From NCBI GenBank assembly GCA_036389675.1, contig DASVWI010000032.1:1-64000 (forward strand): 64,000 nucleotides of DNA, given 5' to 3'. Below the pieces are notes generated by a model. The model was given only the letters and a program-made list of their open reading frames with translations, had not been told where the DNA came from and ran no database searches. The position numbers and the translations under genes were made by a program. Positions 1-7,797 of this stretch are shown piece after piece. This DNA is from DASQYE01 sp036389675 (GTDB lineage: Bacteria > Acidobacteriota > Blastocatellia > Pyrinomonadales > Pyrinomonadaceae). How positions within the stretch are numbered: position 1 is the first letter of the stretch; each line of letters begins with the position of its first letter.

Positions 1-1714
1 GCATGACTTCGGAGACGTTGACGAACTTCGACGGGTCGGCCTTGAGCCGCAGCCGGCCGTCCGCCATCTCCACGTCCGCGGCCGTCGCCCCCTTCAGCGG
101 CGAGGACGCATCCCGGTTCGCCGTCGTCAGCAACTTCGCGGCGACGGCCAGCGCCGCACCATGCACGGCCGAGCCGACGCTCGCCGTCGTCCACGACCCG
201 CCCTGCGCGGGCGCGCGCGGCAGCTTCGTGTCGCCCAGCTCGAACTGCACGCGCTCGATGGGCAGCCCCAGGTACTCGGCGGCGATCATCGTGACGACCG
301 TGTAGGTGCCGGGGCCGATGTCGCTCGTCGCGCTGGCGACGTGCGCCGTCCCGTCCGCCTTGAGCGTGATGCGGGCCGCGGCCGGCATCTGGAACGCGCC
401 CCAGATGCCGGTGGCCGTCCCCCAGCCGACGAGCAGCCGCCCGTCGCGCATCGAGCGCGGCTCCATCTTGCGCCCCTTCCAGCCGAACTTCTCCGCGCCG
501 AGCCGGTAGCACTCCCTGAGCGCCTTGCTCGAAAACGGCCGGCCGCTCTCCGGGTCAGTCTCGGCGTAGTTGATGAGGCGGAGCTCCAGCGGGTCGATCT
601 TGAGCGCGTAGGCCAGCTCGTCCATCGCGCACTCCAGCGCGAACATGCCGCTGACGGCCCCCGGCGCGCGCATCCAGGTCGGCGTGTTGAGGTCGGTGTC
701 GACGATCTTCGTCGGCGCGTAGAGGTTCGGGCAGGCGTAGACCTGGCGAGTGAAGCCGGTCGTGTTGTCGTTGAACTCCTCGAAGCTGGAGGTGTTATGC
801 ACGGCCTCGTGGATCATCGCCGTGAGCTTCCCCGACGCTTCGGCCCCGAGCGCGATCTTCTGGATCGTGTAGGGGCGGTAGCCGTGGCCGGTGAACATCT
901 GCGTGCGCGTGTAGACGACCTTGACCGGGCGCTTCAACTCGCGCGCCGCCATGGCCGTCAACGCCGGATAGTAGTTCGGCCTGAGTGAAGACCCGAATGC
1001 CCCGCCGACGTAAGGGGAGATGACCGAGACATTTTCTTCGGGGATGCCGAAGGCCGACGCGAGGTGCGCGCGCACGCCGTAGACCTCCTGCGTCTTGTCG
1101 AAGATGGTGAGCCTGTCGTCCTGCCAGACGGCGATGGCAGCGTGCGGCTCCATGGGGTTGTGGTGCTCTATGGGGATGCGGTACTCGGCTTCTATCTTGA
1201 CCGCCGCGCTCTTCATCGCGTCCTCCGGATTGCCACGAGGCTTGGCCGACGCCCGCGGGGGCATACGCGCGCGCACGCGCACGGCCTCCGTGTCGGTCGC
1301 GTGCTTCTCCGCGTTGTAGGAGACACGGACGAGGCGCGAGGCGTAGCGCGCTTGCTCGTACGTCTCTGCGACGACGAGCGCCACGGGCTGCGCGTTGAAG
1401 TAGATTCTGTCGGATTGGAGAGCGCGGAAAGATTTGTCCCGCTCATCGCGTGCGCCGCGCGGTGGCGCGTCCTCCGTGATGGTCTTCGGCCCAAGCTTCG
1501 GCACGTTCAGGTGCGTGAAGACGCGTATCACTCCGGGCGCGCTTTCGGCTTCCCGCGCGTCTATGGATTTGATAGTCCCCTTCGCCACGGAGCCCAGCAC
1601 GATGAACCCGTAGGCGAGGTGCGGAACCTTAAATTCCGCCGCGTACTTCGCCCTGCCTGTCACCTTCGCCACGCCGTCCACGCGGCTCATCTCTTTTCCG
1701 ATGTACCTCGTCAT
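1..1714 (-). CDS. Molybdopterin-binding subunit of aldehyde oxidoreductase (PaoC/xanthine dehydrogenase family), partial
   Basis: This is the large, molybdenum-cofactor-binding subunit of a xanthine dehydrogenase-family enzyme, expected to oxidise aldehydes with the two subunits encoded just upstream. About 571 N-terminal residues lie in the window; the rest, including the usual catalytic glutamate, runs past base 1 (family members are about 730 residues). Visible family features are an N-terminal segment reading DGVAKVTGRAKYAAE, the EPHAA motif, the GGAFGS cofactor loop and a QGGSWTTASVGSA segment. The start is the ATG at 1714, 18 bp downstream of the FAD-subunit stop, so the three genes form one operon. 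The best family match is the periplasmic PaoABC type because the small subunit has a Tat signal and the FAD subunit has an Fe-S cysteine insert. The substrate is unknown. Confidence 0.9.
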   Translation of the reverse strand, partial: MTRYIGKEMSRVDGVAKVTGRAKYAAEFKVPHLAYGFIVLGSVAKGTIKSIDAREAESAPGVIRVFTHLNVPKLGPKTITEDAPPRGARDERDKSFRALQSDRIYFNAQPVALVVAETYEQARYASRLVRVSYNAEKHATDTEAVRVRARMPPRASAKPRGNPEDAMKSAAVKIEAEYRIPIEHHNPMEPHAAIAVWQDDRLTIFDKTQEVYGVRAHLASAFGIPEENVSVISPYVGGAFGSSLRPNYYPALTAMAARELKRPVKVVYTRTQMFTGHGYRPYTIQKIALGAEASGKLTAMIHEAVHNTSSFEEFNDNTTGFTRQVYACPNLYAPTKIVDTDLNTPTWMRAPGAVSGMFALECAMDELAYALKIDPLELRLINYAETDPESGRPFSSKALRECYRLGAEKFGWKGRKMEPRSMRDGRLLVGWGTATGIWGAFQMPAAARITLKADGTAHVASATSDIGPGTYTVVTMIAAEYLGLPIERVQFELGDTKLPRAPAQGGSWTTASVGSAVHGAALAVAAKLLTTANRDASSPLKGATAADVEMADGRLRLKADPSKFVNVSEVM

Positions 1715-1732
1715 CTCATCACCTTTCTCGCG

Positions 1733-2719
1733 TCAGGCCAGCCTGCTCGCACGCATCAGCGCGCGCACGACGGCGCGCTTCCCCAGCTCGACTTTGTAGG
1801 CGTTATGCGTCAGCGGTCTCGCGTCTTTAAGTGCCGCCTCTGCCGCCCGCCGGAAGGTCTCTTCCGACGCGGGTCTTCCGGCGAGCGTGGCTTCCGCCTC
1901 CGCACTACGCCAGGGCTTATGGGCCACACCGCCGAGCACGACGCGTGCCCGCCTGATTGTGCCGCCGTTGAGGTCGAGCGCCGCGGCCACCGCGACGAGC
2001 GCGAAGGCGTACGACGCACGGTCGCGCACCTTCAGGTAGTAGGAGTTCTTCGCGAAGCTGGACTTCGGCAGATCAATCGCCACGATCAGTTCGCCGTGCC
2101 CGAGGTTGTTGTCCTTCTCCGGCGTCGTGCCCGGCAGGCGGTGAAAGTCATTGATGGGTATCGTGCGCTCCTGCCCTCCCGCGCCCCTCACCCTCACGAC
2201 CGCTTCGAGCGCGTAGAGCGCGTTCGCCATGTCGCCCGGATACGTCGCCACACACTTCTCGCTCCATCCGAAGATGGCGTGAATGCGATTTAAGCCTTCG
2301 AGCGCGCCGCACCCGCTGCCCGGCTCGCGCTTGTTGCAGGGCATGGCGGTGTCGTAGAAGTACTGGCAGCGCGTGCGCTGCATGAGGTTTCCACCGTTGG
2401 TCGCCATGTTACGCAGCTGGCCGGACGCGCCCGCGACAATGGCCTGCGTCAGCAGCGGGTAGTGGTGGCGTATGAGAGGGTGGTTGGCCGTGTCGGTGTT
2501 CTTCGCGAGTGCGCCGATGGAGACGCCGCCGCCCGCAGCCTTGATCTCGGCCATCTTGAGGCGCGTCAGGTCGACTAGCTCGTTCGGGCGCTCAACGTCC
2601 TCTTTCATCAGATCGAGAATGTTAGTCCCGCCCGCCAGGAACTTCGCCTGTGGGTTGGCCGCGACCGCGCGCACGGCCTCAAGAGCATCGCTTGCGCGCA
2701 CGTACTTAAACGGTCTCAT
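1733..2719 (-). CDS. FAD-binding subunit of aldehyde oxidoreductase (PaoB-like)
   Basis: The product is 328 residues, the usual length for the middle subunit, and carries electrons from the molybdenum centre through FAD. The N-terminal FAD motif FLAGGTNILDL (residues 28-38) and the second motif ATNGGNLMQRTRC (106-118) are clear. Cysteines 118, 128, 137 and 156 lie in an insert of the kind that binds an extra [4Fe-4S] cluster in E. coli PaoB and 4-hydroxybenzoyl-CoA reductase-type subunits, and which plain CoxM subunits lack. Its first 14 bases overlap the 3' end of the small-subunit gene, suggesting translational coupling. The cluster assignment rests on cysteine spacing only. Confidence 0.9.
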   Translation of the reverse strand: MRPFKYVRASDALEAVRAVAANPQAKFLAGGTNILDLMKEDVERPNELVDLTRLKMAEIKAAGGGVSIGALAKNTDTANHPLIRHHYPLLTQAIVAGASGQLRNMATNGGNLMQRTRCQYFYDTAMPCNKREPGSGCGALEGLNRIHAIFGWSEKCVATYPGDMANALYALEAVVRVRGAGGQERTIPINDFHRLPGTTPEKDNNLGHGELIVAIDLPKSSFAKNSYYLKVRDRASYAFALVAVAAALDLNGGTIRRARVVLGGVAHKPWRSAEAEATLAGRPASEETFRRAAEAALKDARPLTHNAYKVELGKRAVVRALMRASRLA

Positions 2720-3530
2720 CGTCCATCTCCTTTCTGACTCGCGCCAGCTCTGCCTCTTCGACGAAGCGCCAAGTCCGCGCCGTCTCTCTGCCAGAGTGTG
2801 CTTCCTGTATGGCCGCGACTATCTTCGGGTAGGCCCCACAGCGGCAGATGTTTCCGCTCATACGCTCGCGTATTTCGTCGTCCGTGAGCCGGGTCGTCAC
2901 GACCGTCACGTCTTCCGTGACGTGGCTGACCTCGCCGCGCCGCGCCTCTTCGAGCAGGCCCACCGCGGAGCAGATCTGCCCCGGCGTGCAGTAGCCACAC
3001 TGGAAGCCGTCATACTTGATGAAGGCCGCCTGCACGGGATGCAGTTGGTCGCCACGCGCCAGCCCTTCAATGGTCGTGACCTCACGGCCTTCCATTGTCG
3101 CGGCGAGCGTCAGGCAAGAGAGCACGCGCCGCCCGTCGACGATGACGGTGCAAGCGCCGCACTGCCCCTGATCGCAGCCCTTCTTCGTGCCGGTCAGTTC
3201 CAGCCTCTCGCGCAGGGCGTCGAGCAGAACCATGCGCGAATCAAGCTCAAGGGTTTTAGTCGCGCCGTTGACCTTCAGTGTGACCCTGACGGGGTTCTCC
3301 AATGCCGTGGCCGGCGCGAAGACAGCCTCAGGCGAGGTAGCCAGCGCGGCGAGCGCCCTCTCCTTCTCAAGCAGCATCAGCGCGAAAGCTCCGAGACTCC
3401 CCGCGATAGTCTGCCCCAGAAATGTGCGTCGCGCCTGCCCGATGTCTGTTAACGTCGGCATCTCCTTTAACAGCGCCTCCTCGTCAGCCGTCAACTCAGG
3501 CTCCGAGGTCTCGTCGAAATCGTCATTCAT
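2706..3530 (-). CDS. [2Fe-2S] subunit of aldehyde oxidoreductase with Tat signal (PaoA-like)
   Basis: This is the electron-transfer subunit with two [2Fe-2S] clusters. Plant-type ferredoxin cysteines are C119, C124, C127 and C139 (CDQGQCGACT); the alpha-helical second domain has C178, C181, C229 and C231 (CGYC and CRC). Residues 34-40 read RRTFLGQ and precede a hydrophobic stretch, which is a twin-arginine export signal placed unusually far in (about 33 acidic residues precede it). In PaoABC-type enzymes this one signal exports the whole folded complex. The 274 residues exceed the usual 160-230 because of the long N-terminal extension. It is the first gene of the operon, and the ATG at 3530 is the only good start upstream of the Tat motif. 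Confidence 0.92.
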   Translation of the reverse strand: MNDDFDETSEPELTADEEALLKEMPTLTDIGQARRTFLGQTIAGSLGAFALMLLEKERALAALATSPEAVFAPATALENPVRVTLKVNGATKTLELDSRMVLLDALRERLELTGTKKGCDQGQCGACTVIVDGRRVLSCLTLAATMEGREVTTIEGLARGDQLHPVQAAFIKYDGFQCGYCTPGQICSAVGLLEEARRGEVSHVTEDVTVVTTRLTDDEIRERMSGNICRCGAYPKIVAAIQEAHSGRETARTWRFVEEAELARVRKEMDDETV

Positions 3531-3625
3531 TTAAGGGTCTCCCTTTCTAAGCCCACTGCTAATGACAGGAATATGGTCGCCGAGCTGCCGGAAGCGGACA
3601 ACCACCTCGTGCCCCCTGACTTCGC

Positions 3626-3709
3626 CTAAGGCGCTCCCGCCTGATTAACTTGCGCGGACGCCGTGGCGATCAGAGAAAGCGATACGAACGTCTTGGCGAG
3701 CAGTTTCAT
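3626..3709 (-). pseudogene. Orphan signal-peptide ORF, probable remnant of a secreted protein gene
   Basis: A 27-codon reading frame begins at an ATG with a purine-rich stretch (GAAAGGACA) just upstream. It encodes a near-ideal Sec signal peptide (MKLLAKTFVSLSLIATASAQ) and then stops seven residues after the likely cleavage site. Nothing resembling a mature protein follows in any frame before the Pao operon. It lies between the adh gene and the paoA-like gene on the same strand. I read it as the 5' stub of a deleted secreted-protein gene; a real small exported peptide is less likely but cannot be excluded. Confidence 0.45.
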
Positions 3710-3771
3710 GTCTGTCCTTTCGACTCAGTCAATAACGGTCAGAACCTTCTGGTCGAAGTGTTTCTTCACCT

Positions 3772-4803
3772 TCAGAACTCGATCATGACCTTAATCGACT
3801 CGCGCTCGTTCATCGCCCGGTAGCCGTCCGGTACGCCCTCTATGTCCGTGACGCGGTCGAACACGCGACCCGGCTCGATCCTGCCTTCCAGCACGTCGGG
3901 CAGCAGTTCCTCGAAGTAGGCGCGCACGGGGGCAGGGCCTCCGGCGATGGTCAGGTTGTTGAAGAACGTGGGCTGCGCCGCCGGAATCTTCTCGTCCTGC
4001 GGGAGGCCGACGCGGCCCACCGCGCCGCCCGGACGGGCGATGCTCAGTGCCGTGAGCGTCGACTGCTCATAGCCGACGCATTCGAGGACGGAGTGAACAC
4101 CGAGGCCGCCGGTCAGCTCGCGCACGCGCTCAATTGCTTCGTCGCCTCGCTCGCTCACAACGTCTGTCGCGCCGAACTCTCTGGCGAGTGCGATCCGGTC
4201 GGCATGTCGTCCCAGCAGGATGATCTGTTCAGCGCCGAGGCGGCGGGCGGCAATAACACCGCACAGGCCGACCGCTCCGTCACCGACCACGGCCACGCTC
4301 TTGCCGGGGCCGACCCTGGCCGAGATGGCCGCGTGGTGGCCCGTCCCCATCACGTCCGAGAGCGTGAGCAAAGACGGCATCAGCGCGTCGTCGTGCCCCA
4401 CAGGCAGGACGAAGAGCGTCCCGTCCGCCTGTGGGACACGCACCGCCTCGCCCTGGCCGCCGTCGAGCTCGCCGCCCCACCACCCGCCGTGCAGGCAGGA
4501 AGTCTGCAACCCCTCGCGGCAGAAGACACAAGTGCCGTCCGACCATGCGAACGGCGCGACGACGAGGTCGCCCCGCTTGACGGCGCGCACGTTTGAGCCG
4601 ACATCCTCGACGAGGCCGATGAACTCATGCCCCATCCGTCGCCCGGTCTCTGTGTGCTCCATCGTCTTGTAGGGCCAGAGGTCGCTGCCGCAGATGCAGG
4701 CGCGCGTGACTCTGACGAGCGCGTCGGTCGGCTCTACTATCGAAGCGTCCGGGACGGTCTCGACGCGAACGTCGCCAGCGCCATACATAACAGTTGCTCG
4801 CAT
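3772..4803 (-). CDS. Zinc-dependent alcohol dehydrogenase (MDR family)
   Basis: The protein is 343 residues and has both halves of a medium-chain dehydrogenase. The GroES-like half has the catalytic zinc ligands C38 (ACICGSD) and H59-E60 (GHEF). The structural zinc loop keeps C92, C95 and C103 but lacks a fourth clear cysteine, as in some glutathione-independent formaldehyde dehydrogenase-like relatives. The Rossmann half has GDGAVGLCGV followed by basic residues (GRHADR), which favours NADP(H) over NAD(H). It starts 7 bp after the truncated aldo/keto reductase, so it is probably expressed from that gene's promoter. The alcohol or aldehyde substrate cannot be told from sequence. Confidence 0.88.
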   Translation of the reverse strand: MRATVMYGAGDVRVETVPDASIVEPTDALVRVTRACICGSDLWPYKTMEHTETGRRMGHEFIGLVEDVGSNVRAVKRGDLVVAPFAWSDGTCVFCREGLQTSCLHGGWWGGELDGGQGEAVRVPQADGTLFVLPVGHDDALMPSLLTLSDVMGTGHHAAISARVGPGKSVAVVGDGAVGLCGVIAARRLGAEQIILLGRHADRIALAREFGATDVVSERGDEAIERVRELTGGLGVHSVLECVGYEQSTLTALSIARPGGAVGRVGLPQDEKIPAAQPTFFNNLTIAGGPAPVRAYFEELLPDVLEGRIEPGRVFDRVTDIEGVPDGYRAMNERESIKVMIEF

Positions 4804-4810
4804 TTTTAAG

Positions 4811-5035
4811 TTACCCTTCTTTCATTAAGGCTTCGCCGACAAGTTCCTCGTTCGTTAGCGACCCGTAAATCTCAGTGGTATCGAAGAATGTGACGCCTCG
4901 TTCCACGGCTGCCCGAATCAGTGAAATTGCCTCTTGCTCGTCCGTGGCCGGGCCATAGCCGAAGCTCAGCCCCATACAGCCCGGCCCGAGGGCTGAGACT
5001 TCCAGATTGCTATTTCCGAGTTTGCGCTTCTGCAT
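4811..5035 (-). pseudogene. 5' fragment of an aldo/keto reductase gene
   Basis: The 74 residues match only the first quarter of an aldo/keto reductase of the large (about 330-residue) type: LGNSNLEVSALGPGCMG, then the FFDTTEIYG segment with the catalytic Asp and Tyr, then NEELVGEAL. The frame stops at TAA immediately after MKEG and the adh ATG follows 7 bp on. The Lys and His of the catalytic tetrad and the rest of the barrel are missing, so it cannot be an active reductase. It has an intact promoter region identical in kind to that of the complete AKR gene at 5578-6429. It looks like a 3' deletion that joined the promoter and start of this gene to adh. Confidence 0.8.
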
Positions 5036-5070
5036 TATTTCCCCTTCGGGGTTGCCTGCGGAAGGCTTAC

Positions 5071-5215
5071 CTTAACTTTCTCCAAATATCTTTTAGTTAC
5101 GTTATTAACCAATTTTTGTGTCCTGCCGTTTGAGAGTACATTCTAAAGACGCAGGAATAGAGGGCGATAAGACGATGCTCGCGAATCGTTGTACTACCCC
5201 GCAAAATCTCTGTGC
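5071..5215 (-). promoter_or_regulatory. AKR promoter/operator region, copy 1
   Basis: This stretch upstream of the broken AKR aligns with 6471-6619, upstream of the complete AKR, at a constant offset of 1400 bases with at most a tiny compensated indel. Most conserved are CTTAACTTTC near the genes, a TAGAAT box (minus strand, 5140-5145) that could serve as -10, and an upstream block with GACGAT, GTAC and CCGCAAAAT. Copy 2 lies between an AraC-type regulator and its AKR, so the shared block is probably that regulator's operator. Which bases it contacts is not known. Confidence 0.6.
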
Positions 5216-5378
5216 AAGGCGGCAAACAGCCGGTTTCATTCTCCCCGGCGGCCTGCTGCGCGGTCGCGTTATAATCAGCAGGATAAGGCGTTTCCAATTC
5301 GAGTGCGACCACTGTGCCGCCGACCTTTTGATGGATGAATTCTGCAATCGCTCTGGTATTGTTGGTGCGGGATAGATA
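5214..5378 (-). pseudogene. Flavodoxin-like gene fragment
   Basis: On the minus strand a frame beginning at 5378 reads YLSRTNNTRAIAEFIHQ, then VGGTVVALELETPYPADYNA, then QQAAGENETGCLPP. This matches the start of flavodoxins of the YLSRTGNT...PYPADYN type: the FMN phosphate loop followed by the second strand and helix. A TGA directly precedes the Tyr codon, so the first strand and start are gone, and the similarity ends where the copy-1 AKR promoter begins. Fewer than 60 of about 150-200 residues remain. Flavodoxins are common neighbours of AKR/alcohol dehydrogenase genes under AraC-type control, so it probably belonged to the same locus. Confidence 0.55.
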
Positions 5379-5577
5379 TCAATCTCCCTCACAGCCGAAT
5401 TCAACTCGGTGAGGTCGGAAGGTGTGAATCGAACCGCTGCCGCGCCACTGTTCTGTAGCCCCCATTTTCCTGAGCCTTATATTCGACTCTTTCCTTATTC
5501 TCTTTCATCCGGCTGTTTCTTTTCATTTTCATATCTGGTTTACGTCTACTCGTTTCTTCAGCCGCTGAAGACTTGTC
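5379..5577. other. Non-coding stretch between flavodoxin fragment and AKR
   Basis: No convincing gene is present. The stretch is richer in T and A than its surroundings. An 8-bp inverted repeat (CTGAAGAC at 5565-5572 with GTCTTCAG at 5582-5589) overlaps the AKR stop codon and might help end its transcription, although no T tract follows it on the minus strand. Confidence 0.4.
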
Positions 5578-6429
5578 TCAGGTCTTCAGCTTTACTTCGC
5601 CCAACATCTTCACCATCTTCGGGTCGCGGTGGTCGAAGAAGAGGCTTTGCTTCGTGTCCAGGGTGGCGATGGCGCTCATGTCCTCGGCACTCAACCGGAA
5701 GTCGAAGATGTTGAAATTCTCGACGATCCTTTCCTTGCGGACTGATTTCGGAATAACGACAACTTCTCTTTGTGTCAGCCAGCGCAGGATGACCTGCGCG
5801 ACCGATTTGCCGTACTTGCCGGCGATGGAGAGCAGCAGCTCGTTCTGGAAGATGTTGTTTCGGCCTTCGGCGAACGGCCCCCATGATTCGATCTGAACAT
5901 TGTTCTCCCGCATGAACTGCTGAGCCTCGACCTGCTGGTGGAAGGGGTGCGTCTCGACCTGATTGACCGCAGGCACTACCTCGTTGTGAACTATCAAGTC
6001 CATCAAACGGTCCGTATGAAAGTTGCTGACGCCTATCGCCCTGACCCTACGCTCCCGGTACAGCTCCTCCATCGCACGCCATGAGCCGTAAACGTCACCG
6101 TAGGGCTGGTGAATCAGGTACAGGTCAAGGTAGTCGAGTTGCAGGCGCTGTAGTGACCTTTCGAAAGCCTGCTTCGCGCTCTCGTAGCCTGCGTCCTGAA
6201 TCCAGAGCTTGGTGGTGACGAAGACTTCTTCCCTCACGACACCACTTCTTTTGATCGCGTGGCCGACCGCCTCCTCGTTCTGGTAAGCGGCTGCGGTGTC
6301 GATCAGGCGATAGCCCGTCTGTAAAGCCTCATAGACGCTTCTCTCACACTCTTCGGGGTCAGGTATCTGGTAGACGCCAAACCCTAACAGGGGCATCTCC
6401 ACGCCGTTATTCAACACAACATTTTTCAT
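5578..6429 (-). CDS. Aldo/keto reductase (AKR5 / DkgA-like)
   Basis: A complete 283-residue NADPH-dependent aldo/keto reductase of the short bacterial class that includes 2,5-diketo-D-gluconate reductase A. The catalytic tetrad is intact: D44 and Y49 (RLIDTAAAYQ), K74 (VTTKLW) and H107 (LIHQP). The GVSNF motif and the C-terminal cofactor motif IPKSVRKERI are present. It is divergent from an AraC/YqhC-type regulator, the same arrangement by which E. coli YqhC controls yqhD and dkgA in response to aldehydes. A role in reducing toxic or sugar-derived aldehydes is therefore likely, but the substrate is inferred only from family and context. Confidence 0.9.
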   Translation of the reverse strand: MKNVVLNNGVEMPLLGFGVYQIPDPEECERSVYEALQTGYRLIDTAAAYQNEEAVGHAIKRSGVVREEVFVTTKLWIQDAGYESAKQAFERSLQRLQLDYLDLYLIHQPYGDVYGSWRAMEELYRERRVRAIGVSNFHTDRLMDLIVHNEVVPAVNQVETHPFHQQVEAQQFMRENNVQIESWGPFAEGRNNIFQNELLLSIAGKYGKSVAQVILRWLTQREVVVIPKSVRKERIVENFNIFDFRLSAEDMSAIATLDTKQSLFFDHRDPKMVKMLGEVKLKT

Positions 6430-6470
6430 GATTTCCCCTTCTTCTCTCCAAGGCCCGCCGGTAGGCCCAG

Positions 6471-6619
6471 CTTAACTTTCTCTAAGCAGCTTTCAGTTTC
6501 GCTCGCGTCGGTTTTTTTATGTCCTACTGATTCAGCGTGATTCTAAGGGCGCTGGGACACGAAGCGATACGACGATAATCGAGAATGATTGTACGTTCCT
6601 GCAAAAATTCTGCCTGTGG
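6471..6619. promoter_or_regulatory. AKR/araC intergenic control region, copy 2
   Basis: This is the intact version of the region duplicated at 5071-5215. It serves the AKR gene leftwards and lies 38 bp before the regulator start rightwards. The conserved TAGAAT box on the minus strand (6540-6545) lacks a good -35, which is typical of a promoter needing an activator. Upstream of it lies the conserved block with GACGATAATC, GTAC and GCAAAAATTC, the likely AraC-type operator. Confidence 0.55.
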
Positions 6620-6656
6620 CGTGCCGGGGATGGAGAGAATGGGCTAATATGAATTC

Positions 6657-7586
6657 ATGAACCGCAGAGAAGCTAAGCGCGAGGCGCAAAGGATACAAAG
6701 CAGTAGGGATGAATTGCTGGAACGGATGGCGCTGGCCCTCCCCGAGGCCAGGGCACGAGAGGTCTTAGACGGCCTCTTCCTCGCCCGCCTGACCAAGCCG
6801 ACGGAGTCGCCGCTCACTCTGTGCCAACCCGCCTTCTGCTTCGTCGCCCAGGGCGGCAAGCAGGTCTTGGTCGGGGACGAAGTCCTCTGGTACGACCCGG
6901 GCCATTATCTCTTATTCACGGTAGACCTCCCCGTAGTCTTTCGGGTGGAGGAGGCGTCGGAAGAGAAGCCCTATTTCGGCCTGAGGCTTGACCTTGACCC
7001 GGCGCTGGTCGCCTCGGTCATGATGGAGGCCGGAGCTGAGACACGGAAAGGCGACGCCAGCATCAAGGCGATAGGCGTTAACCCCGTAGACGCAGACCTC
7101 CTCGACGCGGTCGTCAGGCTCGTCCGGCTTGTCGATAAACCCGGCGAGCAAAAGATACTCGCGCCGCTCATTATGAGGGAGATCGTCTACCGATTGTTGG
7201 CCGGAGGAGAGGGAGCGCGCCTCGGCCACCTCGTGGCCTCTTCAAGGGGGGATACCCGCCGCATCTCCAGGGCGATCGGGCGCCTGCGCGAGCACTACAA
7301 TGAGCCGCTCCAGATCGAAGCCATTGCGCGCGAGCTGGGGATGAGTGTCTCGGGCTTCCACCATCATTTCAAGTCGGTCACAGCGATGAGCCCTTTACAG
7401 TTTCAGAAGCAGATACGGCTGCAGGAGGCGCGCCGCCTGATGCTCGGCGAAGACATGGATGCGGCGAGCGCCGGATACCGCGTCGGCTACGAAGACCCGG
7501 CCTACTTCAGCCGCGACTACAAGAAGCTGTTCGGCGCGCCGCCGCAGCGCGACATCGCGCAGCTTCGCAGCAACCTTGAGCTTTGA
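6657..7586 (+). CDS. AraC-family transcriptional regulator (YqhC type)
   Basis: The 309-residue protein has an N-terminal cupin-like sensor domain of the AraC_N type (about residues 25-180; the segment from LTLCQPAFCFVAQGGKQVL onward is characteristic) and a C-terminal pair of helix-turn-helix motifs (about 215-305, including IEAIARELGMSVSGFHHHFK and YEDPAYFSRDYKKLFG). Family members such as E. coli YqhC activate aldehyde reductase genes. It is transcribed away from the AKR gene and is the probable regulator of both AKR promoter copies. The ATG at 6657 follows an ATTC-rich spacer with no strong Shine-Dalgarno; a second ATG at codon 23 is possible. Confidence 0.9.
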   Translation: MNRREAKREAQRIQSSRDELLERMALALPEARAREVLDGLFLARLTKPTESPLTLCQPAFCFVAQGGKQVLVGDEVLWYDPGHYLLFTVDLPVVFRVEEASEEKPYFGLRLDLDPALVASVMMEAGAETRKGDASIKAIGVNPVDADLLDAVVRLVRLVDKPGEQKILAPLIMREIVYRLLAGGEGARLGHLVASSRGDTRRISRAIGRLREHYNEPLQIEAIARELGMSVSGFHHHFKSVTAMSPLQFQKQIRLQEARRLMLGEDMDAASAGYRVGYEDPAYFSRDYKKLFGAPPQRDIAQLRSNLEL

Positions 7587-7662
7587 GGCGATCCGACAAG
7601 GTATTGAAGCGTTCAAAAGGAGCAGGGCCGTGATTGGAAGAGCTGTGGTGCTGATAATAGTA

Positions 7663-7699
7663 AATGCCCGCGCCAAGTAATAAACTTGGCGCGGGCATT
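7663..7699 (+). terminator. Hairpin terminator after araC-type gene
   Basis: A perfect 16-bp inverted repeat (AATGCCCGCGCCAAGT and its complement) has a 5-base loop. It lies 76 bp after the regulator stop and about 100 bp after the end of pilC, which converges from the other side. T-rich bases are sparse downstream, so termination efficiency is uncertain. Confidence 0.7.
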
Positions 7700-7797
7700 A
7701 TAGGTGTTGTATGAGACGCTAACTCTCCCGGGAGACGGTAATTATTTTCTCAGGGCGCTAATTATTTTTCTTCCACAACAAGTTGTTCATCAGGCAG

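Noticed and set aside
1064..2293. Long plus-strand reading frame across the Pao large and middle subunits
   Set aside because: It is Arg/His-rich, has no family likeness, and lies fully opposite two genes with clear motifs; GC-rich codon bias creates such antisense frames.
5409..5577. tRNA or small RNA in the AT-rich stretch before the AKR gene
   Set aside because: A GAATCGAACC-like string resembles a tRNA T-arm, but no acceptor or anticodon stems can be built around it.
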